Assembly (NCBI GenBank): GCA_001986395.2
Contig: MQVO02000003.1
Span: 1,736,001-1,800,000 of the forward strand
Length of the DNA: 64,000 bases
Reading direction: 5' to 3'
Source: Irpex lacteus
Lineage: Eukaryota > Basidiomycota > Agaricomycetes > Polyporales > Irpicaceae
How positions within the stretch are numbered: position 1 is the first letter of the stretch; every line of letters begins with the position of its first letter. Positions 35,345-47,821 of the stretch are shown piece by piece. The notes below the pieces were generated by a model. That model did no database searches and had not been told where the DNA came from. It saw only the letters and a list, made by a program, of their open reading frames with translations. The translations under genes were made by a program, and so were the position numbers.

Positions 35345-36065
35345 AAGTGCAATGGTTGCTTGATGTACCTCTATGCTCGAATGCTGTAGTCGATCGTTCT
35401 TGTTGTCGGATAATACATTTCATATCGTGTCTACTCCTCGCAGTCGGTTTGTGTGGGACTCAGGTTCATATAAGGTTTAATTTTTGTCATCGTCAATACG
35501 TAGTAGGTACACGCCTGAGATATCCCCACCTTCACCAAATTTGGCCGGGGCCCGGCGACAGCCATTTCCGACGCCTGACGTGGCTCGCGTATGTTAAGCA
35601 GTGCTGGTATAGAGAAGGTGATGTTAGTTGGGCGATACCGCGAAAGCGGGATATGTGTCTCTGAGTTTATTCGCCGCTATTGCCGCTTCTAACAATACTC
35701 AACCTTGTGACTTTCATGATATCAGCCTTATAGCGGCAAACTAATAAATTAAATAAGGGCTGAAGGCTACAGGAATTGAACGGAGCAATCTAGGAACTAT
35801 GGCTACAGGTAGAATGAAGTAAGTATGCACAGGAAGGGGACATGAGAGAATACGAAAGACGTCTATGGGGAGATCGAAGAGGGACAGGAATACTATGGAT
35901 ACAGTGGTGAAGTAGGAACAAAACCGGGGGCTCTAGGGATATAGCTATAGATAACTAAAGATACAAAAGTGTGAGTCAGAGGGCTACAGAGGGATCTATC
36001 GATACAGCAAGATGAGAGAATAGAAAACGAAGCTGGGAATGTGGAGTAGGAGTGTAGGGGCGCTT
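35345..36065. other. Convergent intergenic region
   Basis: About 720 bases between the NUP96 stop and the DUF6593 gene stop. From about 35755 to 36060 the strand is purine-rich (many GGA/GAGA words), perhaps the 3' UTR of the minus-strand gene. No coding feature supported. Confidence 0.4.
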
Positions 36066-36795
36066 TCAATCAATGTTGTGCCCACAGACGAAAAGAACCG
36101 TAGCGACCAGGCATGGTTCGAGGAGATTGAGTTGCATGGCCTCTTGGGTGAGTTCTAGAATGACCGTGTTGGGTGTGCGTGCAATGCGTGCGAGGACCTT
36201 TGGCGCGGTCGTTTGGTAGCGATAAAGCTGTCATGTAATACCATTAGTGAGTCCCTTTGTAGCTCATAGCGAGTAAATAACTTACACAAATGAATCCGTC
36301 AATTGGAGCCCAGGCGTAGTGGATGCCTCGGACCTCCATCAGACGAGTGCTGTGAGGATGATCATCGTCAGTATCTGTTCTAATGGCTGCCTGCCGCACA
36401 AATACGAACTACACAAACCTCTGATCCGGAGCGAGCCTCAACCAGTCACGAACCCTTTGCCTCGGGGTAACTCCTCGGAGCTCTAGCGTAGCATTTGGCT
36501 GCCACTGCGCCATTGCAACGACCCGACCTTCATTGTCCTTCCAGAGCGTACATGAGGGCGTGGTAGCCTCAGTGATTACGCGGTACGCGACTCGCGACTG
36601 TGGCGATACCACAGAGCAGTTGAGCACGGTCGTTCTGAACTGGGTGAACTGGAATGTAACGCTGTCGGGCTGCATCGACCTCGGGGCGGAGGGAGACACT
36701 GCAAGGGAAGGGAGAGCACCGTACACTGAGGGAGCATTCCCGTACTCGTTCTGAGCCCAGCCACCTTGGGTGTAAGGATTCATGCTGAAGGCCAT
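36066..36795 (-). CDS. DUF6593-domain protein
   Basis: Function unknown; the domain is common in Agaricomycetes. The start at 36795 gives MAFSMNPYTQGGWAQNEYG, a Gly/Tyr/Asn-rich leader, then the domain: VTFQFTQFRTTVLNCSVV, RVAYRVITEA, LWKDNEGRVVAMAQWQP, VRDWLRLAPDQ. Downstream exons supply RLMEVRGIHYAWAPIDGFI, LYRYQTTAPKVLARIAR, and TVILELTQEAM, ending in CGHNID at TGA 36066. Introns are short and in phase. A minus-strand TATATATGG near 36903 would place transcription start between it and the chosen ATG, which argues against the longer frame from 36969. Confidence 0.82.
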
Positions 36796-39700
36796 TGCTT
36801 TGACGGTGGAACGGTACTGAGAAGAGGCTCGTAGGTGGAGGAGGAGGCTGTAGGTCGTGTAGAACCTGGGTTGGTATTCCTTCATGTCATTTGGGTACGC
36901 CATATATACCATATCCACCGTCCGGTCAATAGTGGGTGCCTGTCGGCTACATGGGAGATCGTATCGCATGTCGTGTGTCGCAGATGCACAGAGCCCCAGA
37001 CCAAGTAGGCGGTAAAAAGAATGAGTATCGAGATCCAGGGTAGGGCGTCATGCTGAGGTACCAGGTAGTTTCAGATCAGCGACCGACCATTACCGCCACA
37101 GCAACCACTCGAATTGGCATCGAACCAGTGAGTCTGCCGAGGCAGGCCTCGCACCTAGAGGACATAACCGTGTCTGTAACAACGTTTTGTAAGGCTGAGC
37201 TCTGCGAATCATTTTGCGTGAAATGTGAACTGACCTGTCTCAGTTAGAAAGTGTAAACTGACGGAAACCAAGATGCTGTGTCGAAATCAACCAACGCATT
37301 TTGACTCCGTATTGCCTTTTGAGGGACATGTCTCGCGTGGCAGCCACGCGGGCGGCACCCCTGGAGAAACCCGGAAGGCGAGGCACCGCCGGAGTTGCTA
37401 TACACGAGGCGCTGTCAACTTGTGCAGTTTCAGTAAACTCCAGCTATGGCTTTGAACTCTTTCGTCTTGGACAGCACTATCCGATATTATCACTGAGTAG
37501 TGAAGAGCATAGCTAACAGTGAAGATAAACGACGGATTTTAGGCCTTCATTCCACGTACGTCTCACTGCCTATGACGCGTTGCATAAGATACCGACGCGT
37601 TCAGGTGGCTGGCAACCACTTGAAGACCCCTCTGAACTACAATTTTCGATTTAGGCTAGGTATTATTCATGTGAAAGATCGTCATACAGCACTGTGTGGC
37701 GAGGCCGCGTCGGAGTCGAGCCACATGAACGCTCGTCTCGTAACTGAAACCTACTCGGTCATTCCATTCTCATTCTTGCCGTATCGACCATGTCGGTGTA
37801 AAGGAATCCAAGATAGGCCACCTCTCGCCCTTCACCAAAATTTCACATGCCAGTTATGCCAGCACTGAGGTTTCGCAATGTTCTAACAACTACTTTGCAG
37901 TCAACGCAGCAACATACATTCCGTGAGTATACCCGAGACAGCCGCAGTGCAACATGATTCTGCGGATATTTGTCATGAGCTTACAGTCTCGTTGGAGTGC
38001 TCTTGTATTCAACACAGAATCGACGAACATTTGCCCCGCCTACCAGACGGCATGATAATCAACGTGCCAGACCCACGTTTTGACGGTTGAACGTTGAGCG
38101 ACAAATCGGTAGCTTCAGTGTAACTCCGCCATCGAAGCAAGGGCCCATCTGGCTCATACAGGGTCCAACAACGGCGGATTCGGACGTAAGCCAGCCTTTT
38201 GTGTACGAGCGTCGAGATCAACGAATCGAAGCTATGACAAGTTATTGGAGATACTCATCGACGACAAGCAATCATTCTATGCATATCTGCCACCACTGAT
38301 ACACGTACAACATATCTTGGAATACTCGTTTGAGTGGACAATCACGTCTGCAGTTTGGCGACGCGCCCATCGGCTTGGTCACGGTGTTACCCGTTAGAGC
38401 TCTCAATCATGTAGGCTGTACCAGGTAGCCTTCCGTACAACTCGGATTGCTCCACCTGACTTGTATCGAAGATTACAACAATTCCAAGATCGACGCGCCG
38501 GTCAAACCTAGCAGCTATGCGATCCTCCCATCATGCCTGCATTGTGCTCTTCCAGGGTAGTACCAGTACTCAACCTCCGATACACCCGAATGTACCAAAT
38601 ACTGCGTAGGAGCGCAACATTCGCTTGTAACCTGATGGGCAATGCGCTACAGGTAAGTAAGGGAGACGAGAGCTGTCAACCTTCGACAACAGAAACCGTT
38701 GCCTCGTCGTGGCCACGGAACGTACATCTTCCGTCCGAGATGGGGTTCGGAGCCACGCAGTCGCCACGCGAGGTTGATATTGCCACGGCATTTGCCCTCT
38801 CACACGGGTCAATCTGGATTGAAGGGGCCCTCGGATCAGTAGTTCTTTCCTCGGCGGGGTCGCATCACTTCATTGACACACTGGTGGCTGGCAGGGGCGC
38901 CGCGGATCCCTTTCACTCTTACGTGCGACTCCTTTGCGGGTTGCCACTGTTTGTCTCCCGGTAGTTTCGAGAAAGTATTCAGCTGCCTATGACAAAAATA
39001 CTCTTCCTGGTCACGCAGTCGGTGCGTACCTGTACCGGTGGAAACCCGTCCCCTTTCAGTGTAGCACATTCACTCCGCAGTGAGGAACATTGTATCGAGC
39101 GCAAGTTTCTTCTGATCACGGCGCATCATAAAGTGTATGGGTGATCTACCTCAGGGACGTTGTAATGTGGGGAATGGAGGTAAGTAATTTTATATCCGTG
39201 GCACGTGTAAGACACACACGCAAGTATTATAGCTATCTCAGTTGACGGCGCTGACGGTCGGGGAATTGCAGACGATGTTTTGTTATGCAACTGTGCTCGA
39301 AATAACCAAATTACGTAGTATGCGAGGTGAAATAGAGTTACATAGCGAAGCAAGGTTCGGTTTTCTCAGTGATTTCACGTGGGCAGCATGGCTGTTCGTT
39401 GTTTCTAAGGGTCAGTGCTCGTGAGCTGCCAGTTACTTCCATTCTCTCTCGATGTGTACATGTACGATTTTTCTCGTTTCTTTGTCAGACTAGGTATCGG
39501 GTACTCGGGTATGCACACGACTGGCGCCACATTGACCAGAAGAAGCAAAAGCGTAAGCTTACCTCATTGGCACCTAGTCCACGCTGCAGTCAGTATACGT
39601 TACAATCGTTCTTACACTGAGATAAGTTCTCCATTGTGGCTTCGGAATATCGAAGGAGAACACTTACCACGATGGAGTCGTTTGGTCCCTGGCACGGTGC

Positions 39701-40193
39701 AGCGGCTAGATACCAGTGCGGCCGGTGGAAGATTTCCATCAATGAAACACAACCTTCGTTAGCAGTATGCGAATATCAGGAAATCTTTGGTACTCATAAC
39801 CTTCCTCGCACCTCGGCGAACGATGGGCTTGTAACATCCAATGGGCATAGCTTTTGTGCCATACAACCATGGTGGTTTACTGTAGAACCTGTTCGCATTC
39901 CCAATCAAGGTGCATGTGTGCTCTCGGCCACTCCCGTGATCCGCCTCTGAAGCTTCTTGATGCGCCTTCTGGAGTGGTATAATGGCGCTTAATTACAACC
40001 TGACCGCTTCCAGGCTTCCAGCACTTGACTTGAAGTGCAGCCATCGCACCCTTGCATCCAAATCTGAGCTGCGATTGCTCTGTTAGTCTTCTATACCTTC
40101 AATTCATCTCTGTGAGCCATATACTACACAGAGTACCACTGCAGCACTTCTTACATCGTGCGCACTGCCCAGACGACTTGAGGACGGCTCACG
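36796..40193. other. 3.4 kb with no recognisable gene
   Basis: No conserved motif found on either strand. The longest candidate is plus 38533-38964 (143 codons); 38692-38964 reads like coding sequence with possible introns but matches nothing I know. Another is plus 39636-39950. Numerous splice-like sites but no chain of exons. Could be a decayed gene or a rapidly evolving orphan. The right end holds the FYV10 promoter. Confidence 0.35.
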
Positions 40194-41769
40194 ATGGCAG
40201 CAACTACACTTAACGTAGATGGGGTAATGCTCTTTGAGCAACCCTTCGCTCGAGTACGTACTAACACTTGGCACACTATGGTATTGCATTCATAATGACT
40301 CTTAGGTCCCATACGAGAACTACCGCAAAGTCTTCCGGACTTCTCAGAAACATATCGAGAAGGAGCTCAGTGCAATACAAGCAGCCGCGTCTGAACTTGC
40401 GCGCAAGGCGCGTACGGGTGCAGCGAACCCTGAAGAGGCATTGAAGTCGATAGATGCAATGATGAAGCGGGCGGAGGGACTAAAGAAGAAGGTATGCTTG
40501 TACTCTAACCGTGCAGCTCACTCTGAGCAATACTGAGAATTACACCGTCTGTCTTAAGCTGAATGACCTACAAACCAATTCCGGTTCACCAACGTTGCAC
40601 GTCATACGCGAACGACTGCAACACCTTGCCGCTATAGAGGATGTTCAATCCGTACTTTCGCCCGAATTCACTCGTTGGGCAGACACGAGGCTAGACCGAT
40701 GGCTCATTGATTGGACCCTGCGACATGGGAGAGAGAAGACTGCTCGTAAGATTGCGGCGGACAAGGGGATTGAGGTGCGTTGCTTATCAGTGCAGTATGT
40801 GAATCTTCGTGCCACGTACCTGAGACGGGCCTTTCAGACGTTGGTGGATATTGAGCTATTCTCGGACATCAAGAGGATAGAGGACGCTCTTTCAAGACAC
40901 AGTTGTACTGAGGCATTGGCATGGTGTAGTGAAAACAAGACCGCATTACGGAAAGTCAAGGTGGGTTCTCCCAAGAAATTAACCTGTGCATTGATGGTGA
41001 CGGGCCTACAGAATCCTCTCGAATTTGAGCTGCGACTACAAGAATTCATCGAACTGGCCAGAGCTAGGAAACTCATGGACGCTATTGCATACCAGAAGAA
41101 ACACCTGATACAATGGCAGGAGTCTCATTCGGCACAAATCAAACAAGCTGCTGCATTACTGGCTTATACACCTAAATCCGCATTTGGACCGTACAAGGTC
41201 GGTCAACTAGCCTGTGGGTCACGGCGCAAGACTGATACTAAAACTCTGCCCGCCAGCGACTGTACGACCCATCACGATGGCAAACACTTGTCCAGTCCTT
41301 CCGTGTAGCAATCTACAATCTCAGCACGCTCCCCACAGAGCCTCTCCTTCACCTCGCCATGTACGCAGGTCTTGCTTCTCTGAAGCTCCCTGCTTGCTAT
41401 ATCCATGAAACCACCAATGTCGACTGCCCGATATGCGACCCAGATCTAGGAAAGCTCGCTACCGAGGTGCCTTTCAGCCACCACGTCATATCGACTATAG
41501 TATGTCGCATCACTGGCAGGATTATGGACTCGGACAATTTCCCGATGGCCTTCCCAGTCAACGGCACCGTATATTCGAGAGAGGTGCGTCGAGTGTTCAA
41601 TGTTGCTGGTAATTTGTAGGCTATCGCTGTAGCTAATCACTCGATGATGCGTTTGAATTACCTCCAGGCACTAGAAGATATGGCTGCCAAGAACGACGGG
41701 CAGGTAACTTGTCCGCGAACAAACGAGACCTGCCACTTCACCGATCTGCGCAAGGTGTTTATCTCGTAA
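40194..41769 (+). CDS. FYV10: GID/CTLH E3 ligase subunit Gid9/Fyv10 (MAEA homologue)
   Basis: Catalytic partner of Gid2 in the GID/CTLH ubiquitin ligase, which degrades gluconeogenic enzymes in yeast. Exon 1 MAATTLNVDGVMLFEQPFAR, then PYENYRKVFRTSQKHIEKEL and a coiled-coil region. The LisH/CTLH part is visible as TRWADTRLDRWLIDWTLRHG and DIELFSDIKRIEDALSRHSC, then CRA: LEFELRLQEFIELARARKLM. The C-terminal degenerate RING-Gid (U-box-like) domain starts VDCPICDPDLGKLA and continues FPVNGTVYSREALEDM to CHFTDLRKVFIS, stop 41767-41769. It has only part of the usual zinc ligands, as in other Gid9 proteins. About nine short introns; all in phase. Confidence 0.92.
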
Positions 41770-42477
41770 TCGCGGAACGTTCAACAATATGGATGCGTAG
41801 GTCCTGTAATACTAGGTAACGTGGCATTTGTACTTTTAGTGTATCTATCATTTGGCACTGTAGCATTTACATCTCTGGATTATTTTTGATTTTCATTGGG
41901 CATATCTCATGACCCCCTTCACGTTATGACTCGGCGGACAGTATCAAGGAATCCGGCGTCTCTTGCATTTACTGAGTCTAGCTCCTCGCGAAATTTTCGT
42001 CCGGCGAGGTTGTCAAGACGTGCCTGGCTCCTGGACGTCTGGACGATGACCAATTTATTCATGTTCCAGTCAACCCGCTCTTTAGGACGCTTCTAATACT
42101 CTCAAGTAAGTTGGGATAGTCAGCGAGTTTGGTAGGCCGCAGGAGGCAGGCTGAGGCAGCTGGTGAGCGAACCGTTAAGTAACCGTAGTAGCATTGCGCG
42201 GTTGCTATGATCGAGGCTCGATCGTCCGGGGAGAAATGATAGGCAGTTTGGGCGGGAAATTGCTTATCTCTGGACGACGTACTGTGCGGTGCGTGTTGGT
42301 TATCCCTTATCTCTGAAGGTCCTCCGCTCCGCTGATCAAAAGCTAACATCTTGTAGACGCTGGTGTTTATATACTTCACCCCAGTCCTAAAAATGGGATG
42401 ACACCCGCGAGTCTCCTTCGTCTGGAGTACCCGACCAGCCGACGTCAACGACCTCCCACTACCCACTTAAGGCAGGC
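41770..42477. other. Intergenic region upstream of the NCS1 permease
   Basis: About 710 bases; the minus-strand frame 42059-42466 has no motif and opposes the permease promoter. I see nothing else. Confidence 0.4.
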
Positions 42478-44782
42478 ATGACGGCTTCAAGGTCCGCAAA
42501 GGCGCTGCTACGCAAGCTCGAGGTCTCTCACGACGAGAACCTCACCTATAAAGAGCTCTTCCTGAGTGTGCGTACCGCGCATTTGATCTGTACAATGCAA
42601 TACAACTGACAGTGTTTATGATTCTAGAATGACGACCTACTCCCTGTGCCCCCGGAGAAGCGGACGTGGAAGGCATGGAACTTTGTTGCTTTGTGAGCGA
42701 GAGCCTATTACATCATTTCTGCGGAACAGTGACTGATATATGTATGCAGCTGGGTCGCAGACAGCTTCAATATTAACACGTACGTCTCTGTCTGAACTGA
42801 AAATTGCGTAATGTACTAATTGGGAGAATAGCTGGATGATTGTGTCTTCTATGGTGCAGCTCGGGCTTTCGTGGTGGCAAGCGTGGATATGTGTATGGAT
42901 AGGATACGCAGTCGTTGCACCGTTCATCGTGTTAAACGCTCGGCCGGGAGCCAAGTATCACATTACGTTCCCAGTAGTTGCCCGTACAAGTTTCGGCCTC
43001 TGGGGAAGTCTTTGGCCCGTATTCAATAGAGGCGTGATGGCATGGTGAGTCCTGCGAATGTTTCCCTGCTCATTGTCTGACGTTACTTCAGTATCTGGTA
43101 TGGAGTACAAGCCAGCATTGGTGGGTCCTGTGTGCTGGTCATGCTGCGAGCTATGTGGCCGAGCGTGAATAATATTCGTGCGTGATTCTGGTTTAATGCT
43201 CGAAATTGTGCATTGAGCAACTTATAACAGCGAATCACCTACCCTCATCGTCTGGCACCACTACGCGCGACTTTATGTGCTTCTTCCTATTCTGGCTCAT
43301 CTCCCTACCGGCAATCTGGTTCCCTATCCACAAGATGTACGCCCCATTTTTATGCACTACATAGTATTGCTCTAATCATAGATATGTCGCAGCCGTCATC
43401 TATTCACGGTTAAAGCCGCAGTTGTCCCAGTTGCCGGGATAACGTTCTTCGTCTGGTGCATTGTCAAGGCGCACGGTGTGGGCCCCATCATCCATCAGCC
43501 ATCCACATTACATGGTAGTGAGCTCGGATGGGGAATGGTCGCCAGTCTCATGTCTTGTATCAGTAACATGGCCACACTCGTCACGTAAGTCATCCTGGCA
43601 TTATTCTACCCTAAGCATCATCTCATAATCGACTTGTATGATTGACCGATACAGAAACGCGCCGGACTTCGCCTCACGAGCGACATACCCCTCGGCAACC
43701 GTCTGGCCTCAGCTCATTTCAGTACCTCTCGGCTTCAGCATCGTCAGCTTCATTGGAATCATCGTGTCTTCATCCTCGCAGACCATTTATGGCGAGGCGA
43801 TTTGGTCACCTATTGATCTCCTCGGAAAGTTTTTGGACAACGACCCTTCACATGCGACTCGCTTTGGTGTTTGGTTTATCGCGGCAGCGTTCATCATTGC
43901 CCAACTTGGGTATGTAAACCTGGTTCTAACAACCGTACCATGTGATTGACTGGAATCGTGCATTCTTAGAACTAACATCTCAGCCAACTCGATTAGTGCT
44001 GGATGTGACTTGACGGCTCTCTTCCCTCAATATATCGTATGTCCCTTATGTTCTTTACTCCAACGTCTTCTCACTGTCAACTGACACCACGCTTGTTAGA
44101 ACATCCGTCGAGGTGGTTTTATCGCCGCCATAGTCGGCATCTGTATGCTTCCTTGGAACCTGCTTAAAAGCTCAAACAACTTCAGCTCCTACCTTTCTGC
44201 ATACTCCGTCTTCTTGAGCTCTATTGCCGGAGTAATGATCTCGGAGTATTGGCTCATTCGTCGTGGGCATTATCGAGTTAAGGATCTGTATAGTTTGGAT
44301 AGGAAAGGATGGTACTGGTATACGTATGGAATCAACTTCCGGTGGGTTCATTATCTACCGTATGACTGGCAACCTTGAGGATGCTGATACATCGATTCCA
44401 CAGAGCATATGCTGCATACATAGCTGGCATTCTGATCAACGTCGTTGGATTCGCTGGAGCTAGTGCGTTCACCTTACAGTTCTTCGTTTACCCTTGCAGA
44501 CTCTCTAATTTCCATCGCTTTGCACGCACAGCCGGACGAACAGTCCCTATTGCCGCCACACACATCTACCAGATGTCCTTCTTTACCGGCTTCGGTGTCT
44601 CCGCTCTCATATACTGCGGCCTTAACTACTTCTTCCCTCCACGAGGGTCTCATTTCGTTGGGAGCAAGTTCGAAGAGGTTGACGTCAGTGAGGCTGACGA
44701 TGTCGAAGATGATAGACAAAGTGACACTGAGAAGGCAGATGGGAAGGAGGGGAGGGCTGACGTGCTTGTTTACGAGGCCTGA
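42478..44782 (+). CDS. NCS1-family nucleobase/allantoin/thiamine permease (Fur type)
   Basis: Plasma-membrane proton symporter importing uracil, allantoin, cytosine or a related compound; the substrate cannot be read from sequence. The start at 42478 gives a cytoplasmic N-terminus. Helix 1 contains [17 protein letters not shown], followed by [20 protein letters not shown] and [20 protein letters not shown], which carry the family substrate-site residues. [20 protein letters not shown] and [15 protein letters not shown] are further landmarks, then [20 protein letters not shown] and [20 protein letters not shown]. Twelve helices are expected. The C-terminus is acidic ([14 protein letters not shown]). 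Ten or more introns join in frame to the stop at 44780-44782. Confidence 0.9.
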
Positions 44783-45020
44783 GCCAAAAACCAATGTGGT
44801 TGTACTTTTTACGGATGAATAATTTGGAAATCTTGTTTTGTGCGCGTATGAGTTGGTCCGAGTGACAAGGCGTCGTATACATAGATTGAGTAGTTTGTGT
44901 TTATGCTACATGGCTATCTCTGTAGGCCAGAACAGCTAAGTGGATGAGTCGACAGTGTCAGTCGCGACGTCTAGTTGTTACGTATTCTTCACCCGCTGAC
45001 AACTCCAGGTGTGAGTGCTC
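44783..45020. other. Convergent intergenic region
   Basis: 238 bases between the permease stop and the PFK-2 stop; 3' UTRs only. Confidence 0.4.
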
Positions 45021-47240
45021 CTAGACTTCGACGACATTCGTCTGTTTCTTCCCTCTGGTATCTTCCGCGTAGTTCTCGTAAAAGTTGCTCTCATCCTTAC
45101 CGCCTTTTCCTTCTTCGCCCTTCCTCCCTGGACCATCCCAGAAGTGAAACGCCGTGCTCGTGACACCGTAACTAGTCGGGACAACCTCGATGAGGTCGCC
45201 TCTCGCAACTTCGATAGCTGGGATCTCGGATTGCGGCAGGCCAATGAGGTACGCCATTATGCATCGGATGACAGAAGCATGTCCGATGATCAAGAGGTCC
45301 TCCTTCTCGCGCTCAAGTTCGATGAGAATTGGTTCCAGGCGGACTGAAGAAAAATGTATCAGCCTCTTTGGACCTTGGGTCGAGGGCAAGTTGAAGGGCA
45401 ACATACCACACAGGTCATGATAACTCTCCGCTCTGGGTGCCCGATACGCATACGGGTCCTTAACGAACCTCTCCCACTCGTCCGGGAAGAACTTTCTCAC
45501 TTGTTCTGGCGTCAGCCCATCCCATACGCCCGGATTGATTTCAGACATCTGCGGTTTCTCGATGACCTTCACTCTCGGGTGATGCGAGTGGGTCGAATGG
45601 TGTGAGGAGGAGCTGTGTGCAGAACCTTGTGATGCCGTGCTGTCTTGACGTTTGGGTTCTCGATGCTCATGATGGTGTTTGTGATCGCGAGGAGTTGGGA
45701 TTTCTGAGTGTGAGAATTGGGGTTCTGCGGATGGCGCGAGGGTCGATGTCATTGCAAGACTGGAGAGGGCAGCGGATGAGTGTGGGTGAGCTAAGGGGTG
45801 GGGAGTAGATGATGCGGTAGTGGTGAGGAAAGGCCAGGCAGTGTGGTGAGACCGACGACGCGCAGATGTCCAGATCTACGAGTGGAAGTCTCGTTCAGTC
45901 CTCTATTTTCTACTCAAGTCAGAGTGTGCGTACCACCAAACGCCTGTCAGAGCCGTCAATACCCCTTTGCTCGAAGCTCTTCTGTCGTCGTTCTAGGACG
46001 AACTCCTTGAGCTTCTCTGCATATTCCCAACCGGCTGGCGACAGATCGGAATCTGCCTTGTAGGAGTGTTCGATGAGCGATTGTCCAGACTGCTTCCAAA
46101 GTGAGTGCCAAAATCCATGGGTTATGAACAAATGCACATACACGAGCGAAATAGATTGTGCGGAAGCGATTGTGAATATTCATGAGGAAGAAAACGATCC
46201 TTGACTAAGCACACAGTCGATGTATGCGGTCAGTGTTCGTCTCTCGCTGTCGAGAACTTCGTGGGGTACTGACCTGCAGATAGCCGCGGATCTCCTATTG
46301 AAGAATCGGTATTGAGAGGCGACCAGAAATTGAGGAATCGCATAACGTACATTGACCATAATTCTCTCCCCAACCTAAGGCCGACATATTTGAATTCCAA
46401 GAGGGAATAGCGTGGAAAGGATGCACACTTACGTTCATGATCCGTATACTGGGCCACTTGTCTTCGTCTACTGGTTCGTAATTCTTCTCATGATCACGAA
46501 TGCGTCTATAATAATCTTCGATAGCCTTGTCCGAATCCCATCCCTTATACTGAGTTTCCGTGTATTAGTGTCAGACACCATCACCTAGACCAGACCCCAT
46601 GGAAGGCAGAACACGTACATCCGGCGAAGATATCTTCACGCCTCTGATGTTGGACAATATGATGTCCTCGTTGTCGCATATAGATTCTAAACGAGGAAAC
46701 CTCCTTCAGTGTGTGAATTATATACGTAGGCATATGTATAGTACGCACCAAGAAAGATGATATGTACGCCCATCTTATCAGCTTTCTCTGCGATGTCCCG
46801 TCTCTTATCCCTTGTACCATTGTTTGCGTCGTAGATGACGACCTGCCCGCCAGCGTTGAAGAAGTCCCAAATGATCTGTTCGCATCCCACCAATATCTTC
46901 TGCCGAAGTGCAAGAGTTTCCGGGCTCTTTCCCGCTAATCGCGACCATGCACCATCATGTCAGTAGCCTGACTCGTTGACGCTGTCATCAACGGAAGACG
47001 CAAGTATGACTCACCTTCGTGAAAGTAATCGGGTGGCAGGTTCTGCGCACTACCTAACACCTTTCTCCTATAATCACCCAACGATATGACTTGCACTTTG
47101 ACACCCGTCCACCTGAGATATCGTTCGAGTGCCCGAGATATATGTGTCTTTCCTCTGGCGGGTAATCCAACGGTGCATACTAGTATTTTTCCAGCATGAA
47201 AGAGCAAGCCAGAGTCTGTTGTATATAAAGGCGCGACCAT
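45021..47240 (-). CDS. PFK26: 6-phosphofructo-2-kinase with fructose-2,6-bisphosphatase-like domain (catalytic His replaced by Ser)
   Basis: Makes fructose 2,6-bisphosphate, the main allosteric switch of glycolysis. The start at 47240: MVAPLYTTDSGLLFHAGK, then the Walker A loop VGLPARGKTHISRALERYL. QVVIYDANNGTRDKRRDI and SPDYKGWDSDKAIEDYYRR are kinase-domain motifs. The phosphatase-like domain begins RGYLQTRTVFFLMNIH and RTIYFARSGQSLIEHSYKAD. The intron between FAR and SGQ is phase 0, so the RHG motif of active phosphatases is truly RSG here. The second domain is otherwise kept (MSEINPGVWDGLTPEQV, LLIIGHASVIRCIMAYL). About nine introns; the C-terminus ends TNVVEV at 45021. By analogy with yeast Pfk26 (Ser at this site) it is probably kinase-only. 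Confidence 0.9.
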
Positions 47241-47821
47241 CGTGAGTTGACCAAGGTGACGAGGTCGAAGGTGGTAGAAGAGATGAGAGACGGTGTCTCA
47301 TCTCTCTGCTGGAGTTAATCTCAGATCGAGCTAGTAATCTGAGCGCCCGCCGACACATGCCTGGCTCGTTCCTGCTCAGCGCGAGTTTTGCTTCCAGCGG
47401 TCTTAGCAATCAACGAAGTTATCGAAATCGCGAAAGGAACACGCAGCAATAGCATAGACTTGTTGACATGAGTGACTTTCTTTCCATCTAGTAGCTAACA
47501 TGTTGCAGTAGACGGCGAGCCGTACTGGCTTGCGCCACAAAGCAGCAGCCTTCCTAAACGGGCACGAGGCAGGAACTTAACAGCATACATCCTCTCGCAA
47601 AGCGGCCAGAAAAAGCATGGAATCCCCCGCAAACGGCCAGAGAACGTACGAGAATACTATGTACAGATAGAGATATGTATTCAATGACAAAGGTCTGGTT
47701 TTCGAGTTGATTTTCGTCCCATAAAATAGAACTTCTGGGTCGTAACCTATCTTGGATGAGTACAAGAGCACAGCAATGCCAAGGGGTCAAGGAATGTCAG
47801 CAGTGCTGACAATGACAAGCA
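47241..47821. other. Intergenic region upstream of PFK26
   Basis: About 580 bases between the PFK26 start and the Yra1/ALY stop (both minus strand). Short frames only. Confidence 0.4.

Noticed and set aside
35755..36060. Purine-rich repetitive-looking tract as a possible satellite
   Set aside because: No fixed period could be seen; probably the 3' UTR of the DUF6593 gene.
37040..37180. Possible tRNA around ATCGAACCAGTGAG
   Set aside because: No acceptor stem or anticodon arm can be formed.
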